Shown: positions 1 to 7,693, numbered from the stretch's first letter. The stretch: 12,387 bases of DNA from Hydnum rufescens UP504 (GCA_014904985.1 MU129190.1:44756-57142); one strand, 5' to 3'. A program made the numbers and translations. Notes: a model not told the origin generated them from the sequence alone.

Positions 1-402
1 CCCCTTCTGACCAGAACCGATCACGAGCACACAGCTCACCCCCCACCACCTCCAATCTCATGAGGAGGTGAAGAGGATTATGAAGTTGAGCAAATTGAGA
101 ATTCCAGGTATTTCCGCTGGAGACTCCAGTACCTAGTGAAGTGGAGAGGGTACCTGGCTTCCAACAATGAGTGGGTCCCTGAAGCCAACCTGGAAAACAC
201 CCTGGAGGCCATCCAGGAATTCCACTGGACTCATCTGGAGGCCCCGAGACACATTAATGCCTTGGAGTTCACATCCATACCATTCAGGACCACCCAGTTC
301 CTTACAGAATCTCCAATGGACCTCCTGGACTGGTCAACGCATTGATGGATTCAAGGAACAACATATTTACAACAAGGAAAAAGCAAAAAGGGAGGAGAGG
401 AG
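1..402 (+). pseudogene. 3' end of Ty3/gypsy pol (chromodomain), upstream element
   Basis: This is the C-terminal tail of a retrotransposon polyprotein that enters from outside the window. Reading + from about 60, the translation gives a chromodomain with the hallmark YLVKWRGY (about 130-154), followed by the NEWVPEANL and EFHW motifs of chromodomain-type fungal Ty3/gypsy integrases. In known elements this domain binds chromatin and guides integration. The frame is broken around 100-130 (extra bases compared with the second copy at about 4090-4130), so it is non-functional as written. A purine-rich stretch at 380-404 follows the coding tail and is a good polypurine-tract candidate, which would place the LTR start just after it. 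The same segment recurs at about 3992-4399. Confidence 0.8.
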
Positions 403-416
403 GACAGAACAACAAC

Positions 417-516
417 TCGGACTACTCATCATCCTCACCCTCATCATCATTGTCTGCATCATCCATGTCATCGTCCTCATCATCATCATCATCATTACCA
501 CCTTCACTTTCCATTA
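417..516 (+). repeat. TCA/TCATCA microsatellite in LTR
   Basis: A degenerate TCA trinucleotide array. Translated, it gives a poly-Ser/His stretch in any frame, so apparent ORFs here are low-complexity artefacts. It is also present in the second LTR at about 4428-4500, with a different number of units. Confidence 0.8.
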
Positions 517-598
517 TGACAATGGGCTCCTCTGTGTCAGGGCGACACTGCCGTCGAAGCCACAAACAGAAAGAGGGAAGAGATTAATTAACCACATG

Positions 599-679
599 CT
601 ATCGCAGTGGGAATCCTGAGTATACACCACACAACAAGGGACACACAAGTCTCGCACCTATCGCAGTGGGAATCCTGAG
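599..679 (+). repeat. 22-bp direct repeat upstream of the LTR TATA box
   Basis: A 22-bp motif (CTATCGCAGTGGGAATCC followed by TGAG) occurs perfectly at 599-620 and 658-679, 59 bp apart and 36 bp or more upstream of the TATA box. Degenerate versions sit at the matching places in the other LTR (about 4601-4620 and 4662-4680). The position suits a duplicated upstream activating element of the LTR promoter, which is inference. Confidence 0.7.
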
Positions 680-714
680 AGATCAAAACTGGTGATCCCC
701 CAACTGCGAAGGGC

Positions 715-722
715 TATAAATA
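715..722 (+). promoter_or_regulatory. TATA box of gypsy LTR
   Basis: TATAAATA, followed within about 20-60 bp by pyrimidine-rich sequence with repeated CTTCC. The equivalent in the right LTR (about 4714-4727) reads TAATAAATATA, so that copy is altered. The promoter role is inferred from sequence and position. Confidence 0.6.
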
Positions 723-1290
723 CTATTTCCTGCACACAGCCTCCAACCTTCCAGAGCCTTCCGCCGTCTTCCATAACCTTCCGGATCCTCCTAGAATGCT
801 GGCTCCACAGCCCATCAGTCAGCCTCCACAGCCACCATCACTAAGCCTCACTAAGCTGACGCAGCCGTGTTACGAATCCTGTGCGCACCTCCACATGGCT
901 ATGCCCAACTTCCATATGTATCCCCCTTAGCGTATGTACTTCCAAGGCAGTGTACGCCTGGGTACTCCAAAGGTGTCCAAAGTGTCAAATGACCGTAATG
1001 ACGTGGATGGAGTATGGATTGGGACAGGTGATGTGGATTCAGGGACTGGGGGTAGAGGAGGAGGAGGGGGAGTCTGGATTGGCAACTCCATGGACTCACG
1101 TGGGGAGCGAGGGAACGACAGGTGCTGACAAGGGCGCCAATGCTGCCACTGGTTGACTACCCAGCCCATAGCCCACTGGTCGAGGCCTGATAGAACAAGG
1201 GCAATAATAATAAGAGAAATGCCAATAATGGCAAGGATGACAATAACCCCTGTAGTGAATGGAGGGAGAGGGGAGACAAGAGCATTTGAG

Positions 1291-1542
1291 GAAGTAGGCA
1301 CCATATGATAGAGTCGATGAAGAATGATACTCTGACGGGTAAGTCCTTAGGCGGAAGCAAATGTCAATTTGATCCTGACACTCTGTATGCTGACACTTGA
1401 CCCCATGTCCAGACAATGGACTCCCACCTGAGGCCAGCTTGACCATTCCAGACCTGATCCCCATCCACTCTGGACTTGGGACTGAAGGACGAGAAACCAC
1501 CTGACGAGGGACCAGGTGCTGGGTGATGGCCTGGAGGGAGTC
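1291..1542. other. Internal region of deleted Ty3 element, no recognisable coding
   Basis: This unique sequence follows the left LTR. A retrotransposon leader and gag would be expected here, but no frame on the + strand reads like gag. Minus-strand frames are open for 80-130 codons but are Trp/Gly/Ser/Pro-rich and match nothing I know. They may be the degraded C-terminal part of the minus-strand gene at 1543-2158. Confidence 0.4.
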
Positions 1543-2158
1543 TCACATCTCCCCCACCAACAACGCCATCTCCTCCACAGCCCAGGCCTGCTTCTCCAAC
1601 GCCTTGGCTGACCATTTGTGCACAAGCACACTTTGCTCCATGGCTACTGCCAGTTGGAGCTGGATGTCTGCTGCAGGAGCATGACCATGGCCCTGACCCA
1701 TTGATGGCTCAGCTCCAGACACCCCTTCATCACCCAGTGTGCATCGAACTTTTGCCATGAAGCACAGCCAGCATGCCTGCACTCCCAGCTTGTCCTGGGG
1801 GACACAAGAGATCTGGTGCTGAATACAGCAGATGCACATGGTGGACCTGGAGGATATTGTTACCAAGTAAGCAGAACTTCACCAGGACACAGACTCACAG
1901 CTGGTTCGCAGAGTCCTCACAGACCCTTCTGGCAGTAGCCTCCACCTTAGCCTTAGCCTCTGTGGCAGCCTTGGCCTCCACAGCTGCCTTATGACATGCT
2001 GCCTCAGCTGCCTTCCACTTCGCCTCCTTCTTCCACTCCTCCTCTGTGAGCCTGGCCTCCTCCTCCTGTGCCTCCTTTAATGCCTGCACAGCCTCTTCAT
2101 GGCAGAGATGAGCTTCTTCAAATGGAGAACGATTATTGCCTGACATGTTATGTGGCAC
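1543..2158 (-). pseudogene. Antisense coiled-coil / Zn2Cys6-like protein, frameshifted
   Basis: Two adjacent minus-strand frames look like one broken gene. The first (2158 to 1895, 87 aa, with MSGNNRSPFEEA near its start) is Ala/Glu/Lys-rich and strongly helical, an apparent coiled coil. It stops at 1895. The second frame (1866 to 1543) carries the cysteine pattern C-X2-C-X6-C-X10-C-X2-C-X6-C at about 1836-1741. This is the spacing of fungal Zn2Cys6 binuclear zinc clusters, ending AKVRC. An acidic/Ala-rich helical tail follows. A frameshift or lost intron at 1866-1895 separates the halves. The gene lies antisense inside a Ty3 element, where gag, protease and RT are missing. DNA binding is possible from the cysteine pattern but unproven, because the basic residues usual between the cysteines are few. 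I do not recognise the full protein. Confidence 0.5.
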
Positions 2159-2330
2159 AAAAACTCCAGTGTTGGAGGGATAAATCCCTACACCATAGAA
2201 TCCTCATCCTTGGCCCATTTTCCCTATGAATGAATCAATTATATGTCACTGCGCTCATTTAATTATATTGCCATTCATTTATTCGAGAAATCAATTGGAT
2301 TCCTACCCCTTTCCAACTCATAATATTGCC
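2159..2330. other. AT-rich spacer at deletion junction
   Basis: An AT-rich non-coding stretch between the start of the minus-strand coiled-coil frame and the first recognisable + strand pol sequence. It contains two AATCAATT boxes (near 2234 and 2290) and oppositely oriented ATGAATGA/TCATTCAT-like words. It could be the promoter side of the minus-strand gene or the scar where gag-RT was lost. Confidence 0.4.
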
Positions 2331-2960
2331 TCATTCCTTTACCATGTCCACCAGTCAATTTATTGACTATCTGTCAGACTTCAACAGTCCTCATCAAAAA
2401 GGGGCAGTTTATGCCCTACTGGGTATGCACCAGGAGCTGTCATCACTCCAAACTCCCAAGATGTACGGAAGTGGCCCTGGTGGGTTTCTTGCAAAAGCTT
2501 ATCAAGGCTGAGAGAACTACAACATATATGAACAGGAGTCTTTAGCATCATTTGGGCTAAGCTTGGACACTACCTTGAGGTCCCCTTCACCCCAGTTGAG
2601 ATCTTTGATGGACCTCGCAGTACTCCACGTCTGCCAGAAGTTGCTGGAGGCAAGCCTGGTGGAGCATATCCTCTCCGGTCAACTTCACCCTCCAACACCA
2701 TGTCTGGGGACACATCGGGAACCCATGCCCTTTTCCTCGCTGTAGACCATCCACATGGGTGACTCCCAACAATTCTGATGTAGTCCTCCTAAACTGTGCC
2801 ACCTTCCAGGATGAGCACTGACTCCCCGAGGTCATTACAGCAGGGCCCAGCCAGAGTTGATGGACAGTTAAGGGCAATGGAGATTGTGATAAAGTATCCA
2901 GGTCATTAGGAGCTGGAATGAGATGGAGCCGAGGCACACTCAAGGAATTGGGAACTCCAT
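2331..2960 (+). pseudogene. Ty3/gypsy RNase H remnant
   Basis: Translation in shifting + frames recovers the order of a gypsy RNase H domain. There is an ATGAVY-like segment (about 2400), a GFL.K(S)..KAERNYNIYEQESL-like segment (2486-2547, split between two frames), and a QARWS...FTLQHH...GNPCPF region (about 2640-2740). This corresponds to the ARWSL..F.F.L.HRPG..M.K.DALSR block that ends RNase H in these elements. A DVVLL motif follows near 2780. At least four frameshifts or stops occur, so it is dead. Aspartates expected near the beginning of the domain are not clearly placed. The reverse transcriptase that should precede it is absent. Confidence 0.7.
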
Positions 2961-3850
2961 GGGCTCATGGTTCTCTACTGAGGCATGTTACATCCTGTTT
3001 GGACCCCAAACTCACCATGACCTTGTGCATGACACATGATACCCAGCCACAGGTCCCCTGGATGCGGTGGAGCATATGAACTGGGTGTCCGTGCACTATG
3101 GATGGCAGGGATGTCTCAATACATTGCCCTATGTCTCTGCCATGTGACAACTTGCACCAGACAAACTTCCCCTCCTAAGCCATCTGGAACAACTCCACCC
3201 CAACCTGTGCCAGACTGTCATGGCAGGTTCATATCCGGCATGATACAGAACTCCTGGAATCACCTGGATTTGAAAGCCTGATCATACATCATGCAATTGG
3301 TTATCAAATGAATCATGCAATGCCCCCAACCACCAAGTTGATTCTGCCAGGGTCCCCATACTGTTCCAAGTACAACTGATAAGACATCAATCGGCTTCCG
3401 GAACAATTCGGTGACCAAGGCACCACCTTCCTTCTCAAGTTCAAAAGGACTGAACTCACTCCTTGGCATTAGGAAATTTCAATGGCTTTCCACCCCAGAT
3501 CGATGGACAGACGGAGTGGGTGTCAATCAGGAATTGACAATCACATCCAGATCTTTGTTAACCGCCAGCAGAACAACCTGGGGCAGAATGGCTCCCTATC
3601 ACGGATTCCACATATAACAAACTGTGTGCACTCCTCTACATGCAGACCCATTCCGGCTGGACTTGGACAGGCCCCTGCTTGGATGACCAGTCCTGCCAGG
3701 ACATCGAGGTGCTCAGACTTCTCACTCGTGCAGAAGGCTACGATGAAGCCAGGCTGCCTTAACGACGGCTGCGAAGACATGGCATGCTTCTACAACCCAC
3801 TGCTGGACACCTGGGTACACAAATTGCGACCAGTTATGGCTAGACACATG
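2961..3850 (+). pseudogene. Ty3/gypsy integrase remnant: zinc-binding domain and catalytic core
   Basis: An LVHDT segment near 3022, then AYELGVRALWMAGMSQYIA (3069-3125) and a following Cys-X2-Cys-like stretch, match the H2C2 zinc-binding domain. PPKPSG...PNPVPD (about 3170-3220) is the linker before the core. The C-terminal part of the core is clear at 3480-3660. It reads TAFHP(Q), DGQTE and VNQE, then IFVN..Q, then a W.P/YN..VHS block, which includes the catalytic-Glu neighbourhood of DDE integrases. The middle of the core (about 3250-3480, where the DRL.K and Asp signature should be) is scrambled. Numerous single-base frameshifts make it non-coding. Confidence 0.78.
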
Positions 3851-4399
3851 TGACATCTCCACTGACCATACCACCAAAATCTCCACAATGGCTTGGGCCC
3901 TATAGCGTTGATAAAGTCATCTCCCACTCTGCCATCCATCTCAAACCCCCTGCCTCCTGTGTATCCACCAGTGTTCCATGTGGTCCAAACGCGCCTTCTG
4001 ACCAGACCGATCCAGAGCACACAGCTCACCCCCCCACCACCTCCGAATCTCATGAGGAGGTGAAGAGGATTATGAAGTTGAGCAAATTGAGAATTCCAGG
4101 TATTTCGCTGGAGCTCCAGTACCTAGTGAAGTGGGAGAGGGTACCTGGCTTCCAACATGGAGTGGGTCCCTGAAGCCAACCTGGAAAACACCCTGCGAGG
4201 CCATCCAGGAATTCCACTGGACTCATCTGGAGGTTCCCGAGACACATTAATGCCTTTGAGTTCACATCCTTACCATTCAGGGCCACCGCAGTTGCCTTAC
4301 AGAATCTCCAATGGACCTCCTGGATGCTGTCAATCGCATGTGATGGATTCAAGGAACGACATATTTAGCACAGGAAAAGCAAAAAGGGAGGAGAGGGAG
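3851..4399 (+). pseudogene. Ty3/gypsy integrase C-terminus (GPY/F) and chromodomain, second copy
   Basis: WLGPYSVDKVISHSAIHLK (about 3891-3947) is the GPY/F module that ends retroviral-type integrases. A Pro-rich linker (TDPEHTAHPPTTSESHEE, about 4009-4062) follows, then the chromodomain at about 4085-4235 with LVKW, EWVPEANLENT and HW motifs in shifted frames. From about 3992 on it is the second copy of positions 1-402. Most differences from that copy are single-base insertions and deletions. The purine-rich tract 4379-4399 directly precedes TG at 4400 and is the likely polypurine tract. Confidence 0.8.
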
Positions 4400-5280
4400 T
4401 GCAACAGAACAACAACTCGGACTATATCATCATTCCTTCACCCTCATCATCATTGTCTGCATCATCCATGTCATCGTCTTCATCATCTCATCATCCATTA
4501 CCACCTTCACTTCTCCTTATGACAATGGGCTCCTCTGTGTCCGGGCGACACTGCCGCGAGCCACAAACAGAAAGAGGGAAGAGATTTAATTACCACATGC
4601 TATCGGTTGGGAAATCCTGAAGTATACACCACCACTAACAAGGACAAACAGTCGTCGCACCTATCCAGTGGAATCCCGAGAGTCAAACTTTGGTGATCCC
4701 CCACTGCGAGGGCTAATAAATATATTTCCTGCACACAGCCTCCAACCTTCCGAGCCTTCCGGCCGCCTTCCATAACCCTTCCGCGATCTCCTAGAATGCT
4801 GGCTCCACAGCCCATCAGTCAGCTCCACAGCCACCATTCACTAAGCCCTCACAAGCTGACGCACCGCGTGTTAGAATCTGGTGCGCCACCTCCACCATGC
4901 TATGCCCAACTTCCTATGTATCTCCCTTAGCGTATGTACTTCCAAGGCCGTGTACGCCTGGGTATCAAAGGGTGTCCAAAGTGTCAAATGACCGTAATGA
5001 CGTGGATGGAGTATGGATTGGGACAGGTGATGTGGATTCAGGGACTGGGGTAGAGGAGGAGGAGGGGGAGTCTGGATTGGCAACTCCATGGCTCACGTGG
5101 GGCGAGGGAACGACAGGTGCTGACAAGGGCGCCAATGCTGCCCTGGTTGACTACCCAGCCATAGCCCACTGGTCGAGCCTGATAGAACAACGGCAATAAT
5201 AATAAAGAAAAGAAATTGCCAATAATGGCAAGGATGACAATAACCCCTGTAGTAATGGAGGGAGAGGGGAGGACAAGAGC
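4400..5280 (+). mobile_element. Ty3/gypsy LTR, right copy
   Basis: Second copy of the segment at 403-1290, about 880 bp. It starts with TGCAACAGAAC right after the purine tract and stays collinear with the left copy until GACAAGAGC at 5272-5280. After that the two copies have unrelated sequence, so this is the outer end of the LTR, or a truncation a base or two short of CA. It shows the same layout (TCA microsatellite, paired upstream motif, altered TATA at about 4714-4727, CTTCC-rich stretch). Outside it lies a different LTR-like sequence, so the element seems to have inserted into that LTR. A target-site duplication cannot be checked because the left end of the array is outside the window. 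Confidence 0.7.
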
Positions 5281-5324
5281 TTTTTTCATCTTTTGAACAC
5301 CTTTAGACACTGCCTAGACGTGCC

Positions 5325-5334
5325 TATATAAAAA
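5325..5334 (+). promoter_or_regulatory. TATA box of the truncated LTR
   Basis: TATATAAAAA, in the + orientation like the LTR 3' end at 5701. A perfect inverted repeat starts 3 bp downstream. Confidence 0.5.
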
Positions 5335-5336
5335 CC

Positions 5337-5382
5337 ACCTCTTAGGTCAAAGGCCAATGCAACTGGAACCCACCTAAGAGGT
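5337..5382 (+). repeat. Perfect 11-bp inverted repeat in truncated LTR
   Basis: ACCTCTTAGGT at 5337-5347 and its reverse complement ACCTAAGAGGT at 5372-5382, with a 24-nt loop. It would form a stem-loop at or near the start of the LTR transcript. Confidence 0.75.
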
Positions 5383-5701
5383 ACCTTTTTGAGGGTGCAT
5401 TAGGTGTTTGATCTCTATAAGTATAAGTAGTTACTTGATGTACACTTGCTCTTTAGAAGATCAAGAATATATTGTCAACTGATTGAATTATCCTTTCGTG
5501 ATCTCAGTTATCACTTGTGACTCTCATCTCTAAGCCTTTGCATATTAACTCTCAAGAAGCTGGTCTTCCTCATACGTACTCCTCTCATGACCTTATGTAA
5601 TTCCTGCTTTGCAACTCTCTCATCAATCACCTTAAGGGCATTTCCTTGCATTCAACTTGATTATGTAATTGTACCTCTCATCTCAAGTACAACCCTTAAC
5701 A

Positions 5702-6269
5702 AGGTGTAAAATTGAAAATCAACTTGCCTGGGCAAATATGCTGAAGCTCCAGCTTATAGAAGTAATCCTCAGTAGAGAGGAAAGGTCTGTTGGAAGCAGC
5801 ACACCACATCACAGCAAGCATGCAGTGATGAATAGGGTCATATCCTGTTTGGACAGCAGCTATTTCTTCAGATTGTGAAGTCAGATTGTGCTTTGCTTCA
5901 CATGTCTTCATTAGACCTAGGAGCTTATCAGTAGGCAGATTGCATTTTTGAGTAACTTTGCAACCAGCATGGCCTGACTTGCAGGTATACTGGTACTGAA
6001 AGAAGGTCCTGATATTGCCTTGGCCAGTGATGCAGATAATAGTTGCATCAAAGTGATCATAAGCAGTGCTTCTACATCGATGAGTGTCAAATGCTGTGTC
6101 AAGAGTTAGCCCCTTATCAAGAAGCAAGTTTTCCGCAACAACATGTACCGGCAATCTTTGCATCACACCAACCCTTTGCAAGCATGTCCTCATCTGTCTT
6201 CTTCCCTGTGGCTATGACATCAGCATCCTGAGACCAGTCAATGGCTGGTTCAGATTCAGCATCTGACAT
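5702..6269 (-). pseudogene. N-terminal fragment of hAT-like transposase
   Basis: The likely start is the ATG at 6269 (MSDAESEPAIDW), which lies between a hAT-like terminal region and the coding body. The first frame runs 50 codons to a TGA at 6117-6119. The protein then continues in the next frame (DKGLTLDTAFDTHRCRSTAYDHFD, about 6115-6040) to 5702, giving roughly 185 residues with one frameshift, probably an extra T near 6118-6122. It has Cys/His-rich stretches (CCCGK; YTCKSGHAGCKVTQKC) and a segment AVMWCAASNRPFLSTEDYFYKLE. That segment resembles the part of agaricomycete hAT/BED transposases just before the catalytic domain (LWCA...RPF..VED). The catalytic DDE and dimerisation domains are missing because the truncated LTR begins at 5701. 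Family assignment rests on this motif and the terminus at 6748. Confidence 0.6.
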
Positions 6270-6748
6270 TGACAGCACTATGAATAAACAGAGTCCAAAA
6301 GTGTCATGTCAAGTCAAAAAGCAAAAATAGTAATTTGCAATTGAGCTTTTCAACCTTGTGACTTGTCCCATGCCACAAGGTTCTAGGAGGCTGCATTGAC
6401 ATTATATTACAAGTTCTATGCTGATACATGATGAATCTACATTTTTGTTTTTGGAATCACAGTTCATAGCAAAGTTCATAGGTTGTGACACACTGTTCAT
6501 GACCTACATGTGTGAACAATTTGTGAACTGGCTCATGGAATCCAAGTTCACAGGCCAACTCTAATGACAAGTAGCTAGAATTACCATATATATCCATAAG
6601 GAAAGTCCTGACAACTCAAGTCGACTCAAGTCGCAAGTCACGACTCGACTTGCGACTTCGAGTCGTAAGAAGTCGCAAGTCGCAAGGAGTCGCCGGGAGT
6701 TGTCCGAAGTCGAGTCAAGCCGCGCCAAGTCGCGCCGTTGCAACACTA
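6270..6748 (-). mobile_element. hAT element 5' terminal region (TIR and subterminal repeats)
   Basis: Read on the minus strand, the sequence starts at 6748 with TAGTGTTGCAACGGCG, a typical hAT terminal inverted repeat opening. About 120 bp packed with AAGTCG/CGACTT hexamers follows (6615-6735), the kind of subterminal array that hAT transposases bind. A perfect 12-bp hairpin (6628-6639 with 6647-6658, 7-nt loop) lies in it. Between the array and the ATG at 6269 is about 340 bp of AT-rich leader without a gene. The candidate 8-bp target-site sequence outside the end is 6749-6756 (GTCCCAGC). The other end of the element is not in the window. Confidence 0.65.
6615..6735. repeat. AAGTCG subterminal repeat array
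   Basis: At least six AAGTCG and two CGACTT hexamers in about 120 bp, in both orientations, including the 12-bp inverted repeat at 6628-6658. The density changes abruptly at both sides. It is interpreted as transposase-binding subterminal repeats of the hAT element. Confidence 0.7.
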
Positions 6749-7017
6749 GTCCCAGCAATGCCTTCGAACGCGATCTGTCATTATCAGGAGTGGAGATGCC
6801 CATCTTCCACTGGGTGTGGCGCTATAGAGAAGTTCGTCGTCGCCCAAACGCGACCAGGAGTGAGCCGTTTGCATGTAGAGGCGTGTTTTACTTCATGGGA
6901 GATCAGAATCCGCTGTTAGAACTTTGTTTGTACCACCAATTCCCGAAGGGGAGAACTGTACAGCAGTTTTCCGATATTTGCTTCCGAAACGTGTCAGTCT
7001 CTCCTCTCAACTTTAAA
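6749..7017 (+). promoter_or_regulatory. Promoter/5' UTR region of RPS21
   Basis: Only about 270 bp separate the hAT end from the RPS21 start codon. No second gene is recognisable here. A long + frame runs through it but matches nothing and continues into the RPS21 intron. A pyrimidine-rich stretch (GTCTCTCCTCTCAACT, 6996-7011) lies just before the ATG, as is common near ribosomal-protein transcription starts. No clear TATA box is seen. Confidence 0.45.
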
Positions 7018-7541
7018 ATGGAAAACGACCAGGTCAATAGCCACGCTTCAGTGCATCGGTCCTTTTTTTCTTCCTTAACAAGTTGCATTCTTCCCCCAGG
7101 GTGTTCTCGTCGACCTTTATGTTCCTCGTAAATGCTCCGCCACAAGTTCGTAACTGATCGAATTATCTCTCTTCTGTTTGTGGTGGAAAATGCTGAAATG
7201 ACCCCCCCCTTGGTTCTTGTTCTTGCTCTCGTTCTTTTTTTTTCTTTTCCAAGACCGACTGATCATCGCCAAGGACCACGCATCCGTCCAAATTTCCATC
7301 GCCGACGTTGATGCCGATGGCAAAATGCTGCCCACCTCCACTTCGTTTGCGCTATGTGGCCAGGTTCGGGCTGACGGGGAAAGCGATGACAGTATCAACC
7401 GGCTTGCCACAAAAGCAGGGTGTAAGCCTCTTGCCCGCCAATCCCTTTTTTCCTCTTTTCAGATAGACTAATCTCGAGTGCCCGGTGGGTTCCTTTTTTT
7501 TTTTTGCAGTGCTACGCAACGTCTGGTCATACCAAAAGTGA
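7018..7541 (+). CDS. RPS21: 40S ribosomal protein S21 (eS21), four exons
   Basis: Small-subunit ribosomal protein eS21, a cytosolic translation component that also acts in late 20S/18S rRNA maturation. The exons are 7018-7032, 7100-7145, 7254-7421 and 7510-7541. The introns (67, 108 and 88 nt) all start GT and end AG: GTCAAT...CAG, GTTCGT...AAG, GTAAGC...CAG. The spliced product is 86 aa, the usual family length. Exon 1 encodes only MENDQ. Exon 2 gives VDLYVPRKCSAT, with N completed across intron 2. Exon 3 gives LIIAKDHASVQ, FALCGQVRADGESDD and SINRLATKAG. Exon 4 gives LRNVWSYQK and the stop. These are the signature blocks of eS21, and no frameshift is needed. The gene is convergent with the aminopeptidase gene, and a hAT remnant ends about 270 bp upstream. 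The first intron after five codons is typical of fungal ribosomal-protein genes. Confidence 0.96.
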
Positions 7542-7693
7542 TCGAGTCCTTTGTCTACGTGTCACTTTTTGGCTACCTTCTCACGGGATTGTAATGCAAT
7601 TGCTTGACTGCCCCTACTGAGCATCACGAAAGACCCTTCAGATGTAGGAACGAGGAATCATGCCAATTTATATTCTTCATCCTGCTAGCGTGA
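7542..7693. other. Convergent intergenic region
   Basis: 152 bp between the stop codon of RPS21 (+) and that of the aminopeptidase gene (-). It must hold both 3' UTRs and polyadenylation sites, so the transcripts may overlap. No other feature is seen. Confidence 0.6.

Larger units (their letters stand above)
403..1290 (+). mobile_element. Ty3/gypsy LTR, left copy (shared LTR)
   Basis: This non-coding segment is repeated at 4400-5280, so it is read as an LTR. The start is inferred from the polypurine-like tract at 380-404. In the other copy that tract is followed by TG at 4400; here the TG is damaged. The end is where similarity between the copies stops (GAGCA at about 1286-1290). Inside are a TCA-rich microsatellite, a duplicated 22-bp motif, a TATA box at 715-722 and a pyrimidine-rich stretch with several CTTCC units after it, as expected for an LTR promoter. 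It has pol sequence on its left and an internal region on its right, so it would be the 3' LTR of one element and the 5' LTR of the next. I could not recognise a tRNA primer-binding site after 1290. Boundaries are uncertain by tens of bases. Confidence 0.65.
5281..5701 (+). mobile_element. 5'-truncated LTR, probably Ty1/copia type
   Basis: No coding content. The segment ends with GTACAACCCTTAACA (CA at 5700-5701), the type of 3' terminus found in LTRs that begin TGTTAAGGG. It contains a TATA box (TATATAAAAA, 5325-5334) and a perfect 11-bp inverted repeat downstream of it. Directly after 5701 a minus-strand transposase reading frame begins, which this sequence interrupts. The left end is cut by the gypsy LTR at 5280, so the inverted TG end and the 5-bp target duplication are not visible. 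The copia assignment rests on the terminal motif and size only; a solo LTR of another family is possible. Confidence 0.55.

Noticed and set aside
342..587. Serine-rich + strand frame (poly-Ser)
   Set aside because: It arises from the TCA microsatellite of the LTR; the other LTR copy has a different frame and unit number.
927..1304. Minus-strand 125-aa frame with an apparent transmembrane segment (GVIVILAIIG...) and Pro-rich tail
   Set aside because: It lies antisense inside the LTR. The hydrophobic stretch comes from an AATAAT-rich simple sequence, and the frame is broken in the second LTR (5038-5310).
1773..1994. + strand frame rich in Ala/Leu/Ser
   Set aside because: It is the shadow of the minus-strand coiled-coil sequence, whose charged helical composition is far more protein-like.
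6700..7131. 143-aa + strand frame running into RPS21
   Set aside because: It starts inside the hAT subterminal repeats and reads through RPS21 exon 1 into intron 1 and exon 2 in the wrong frame; no family resemblance.
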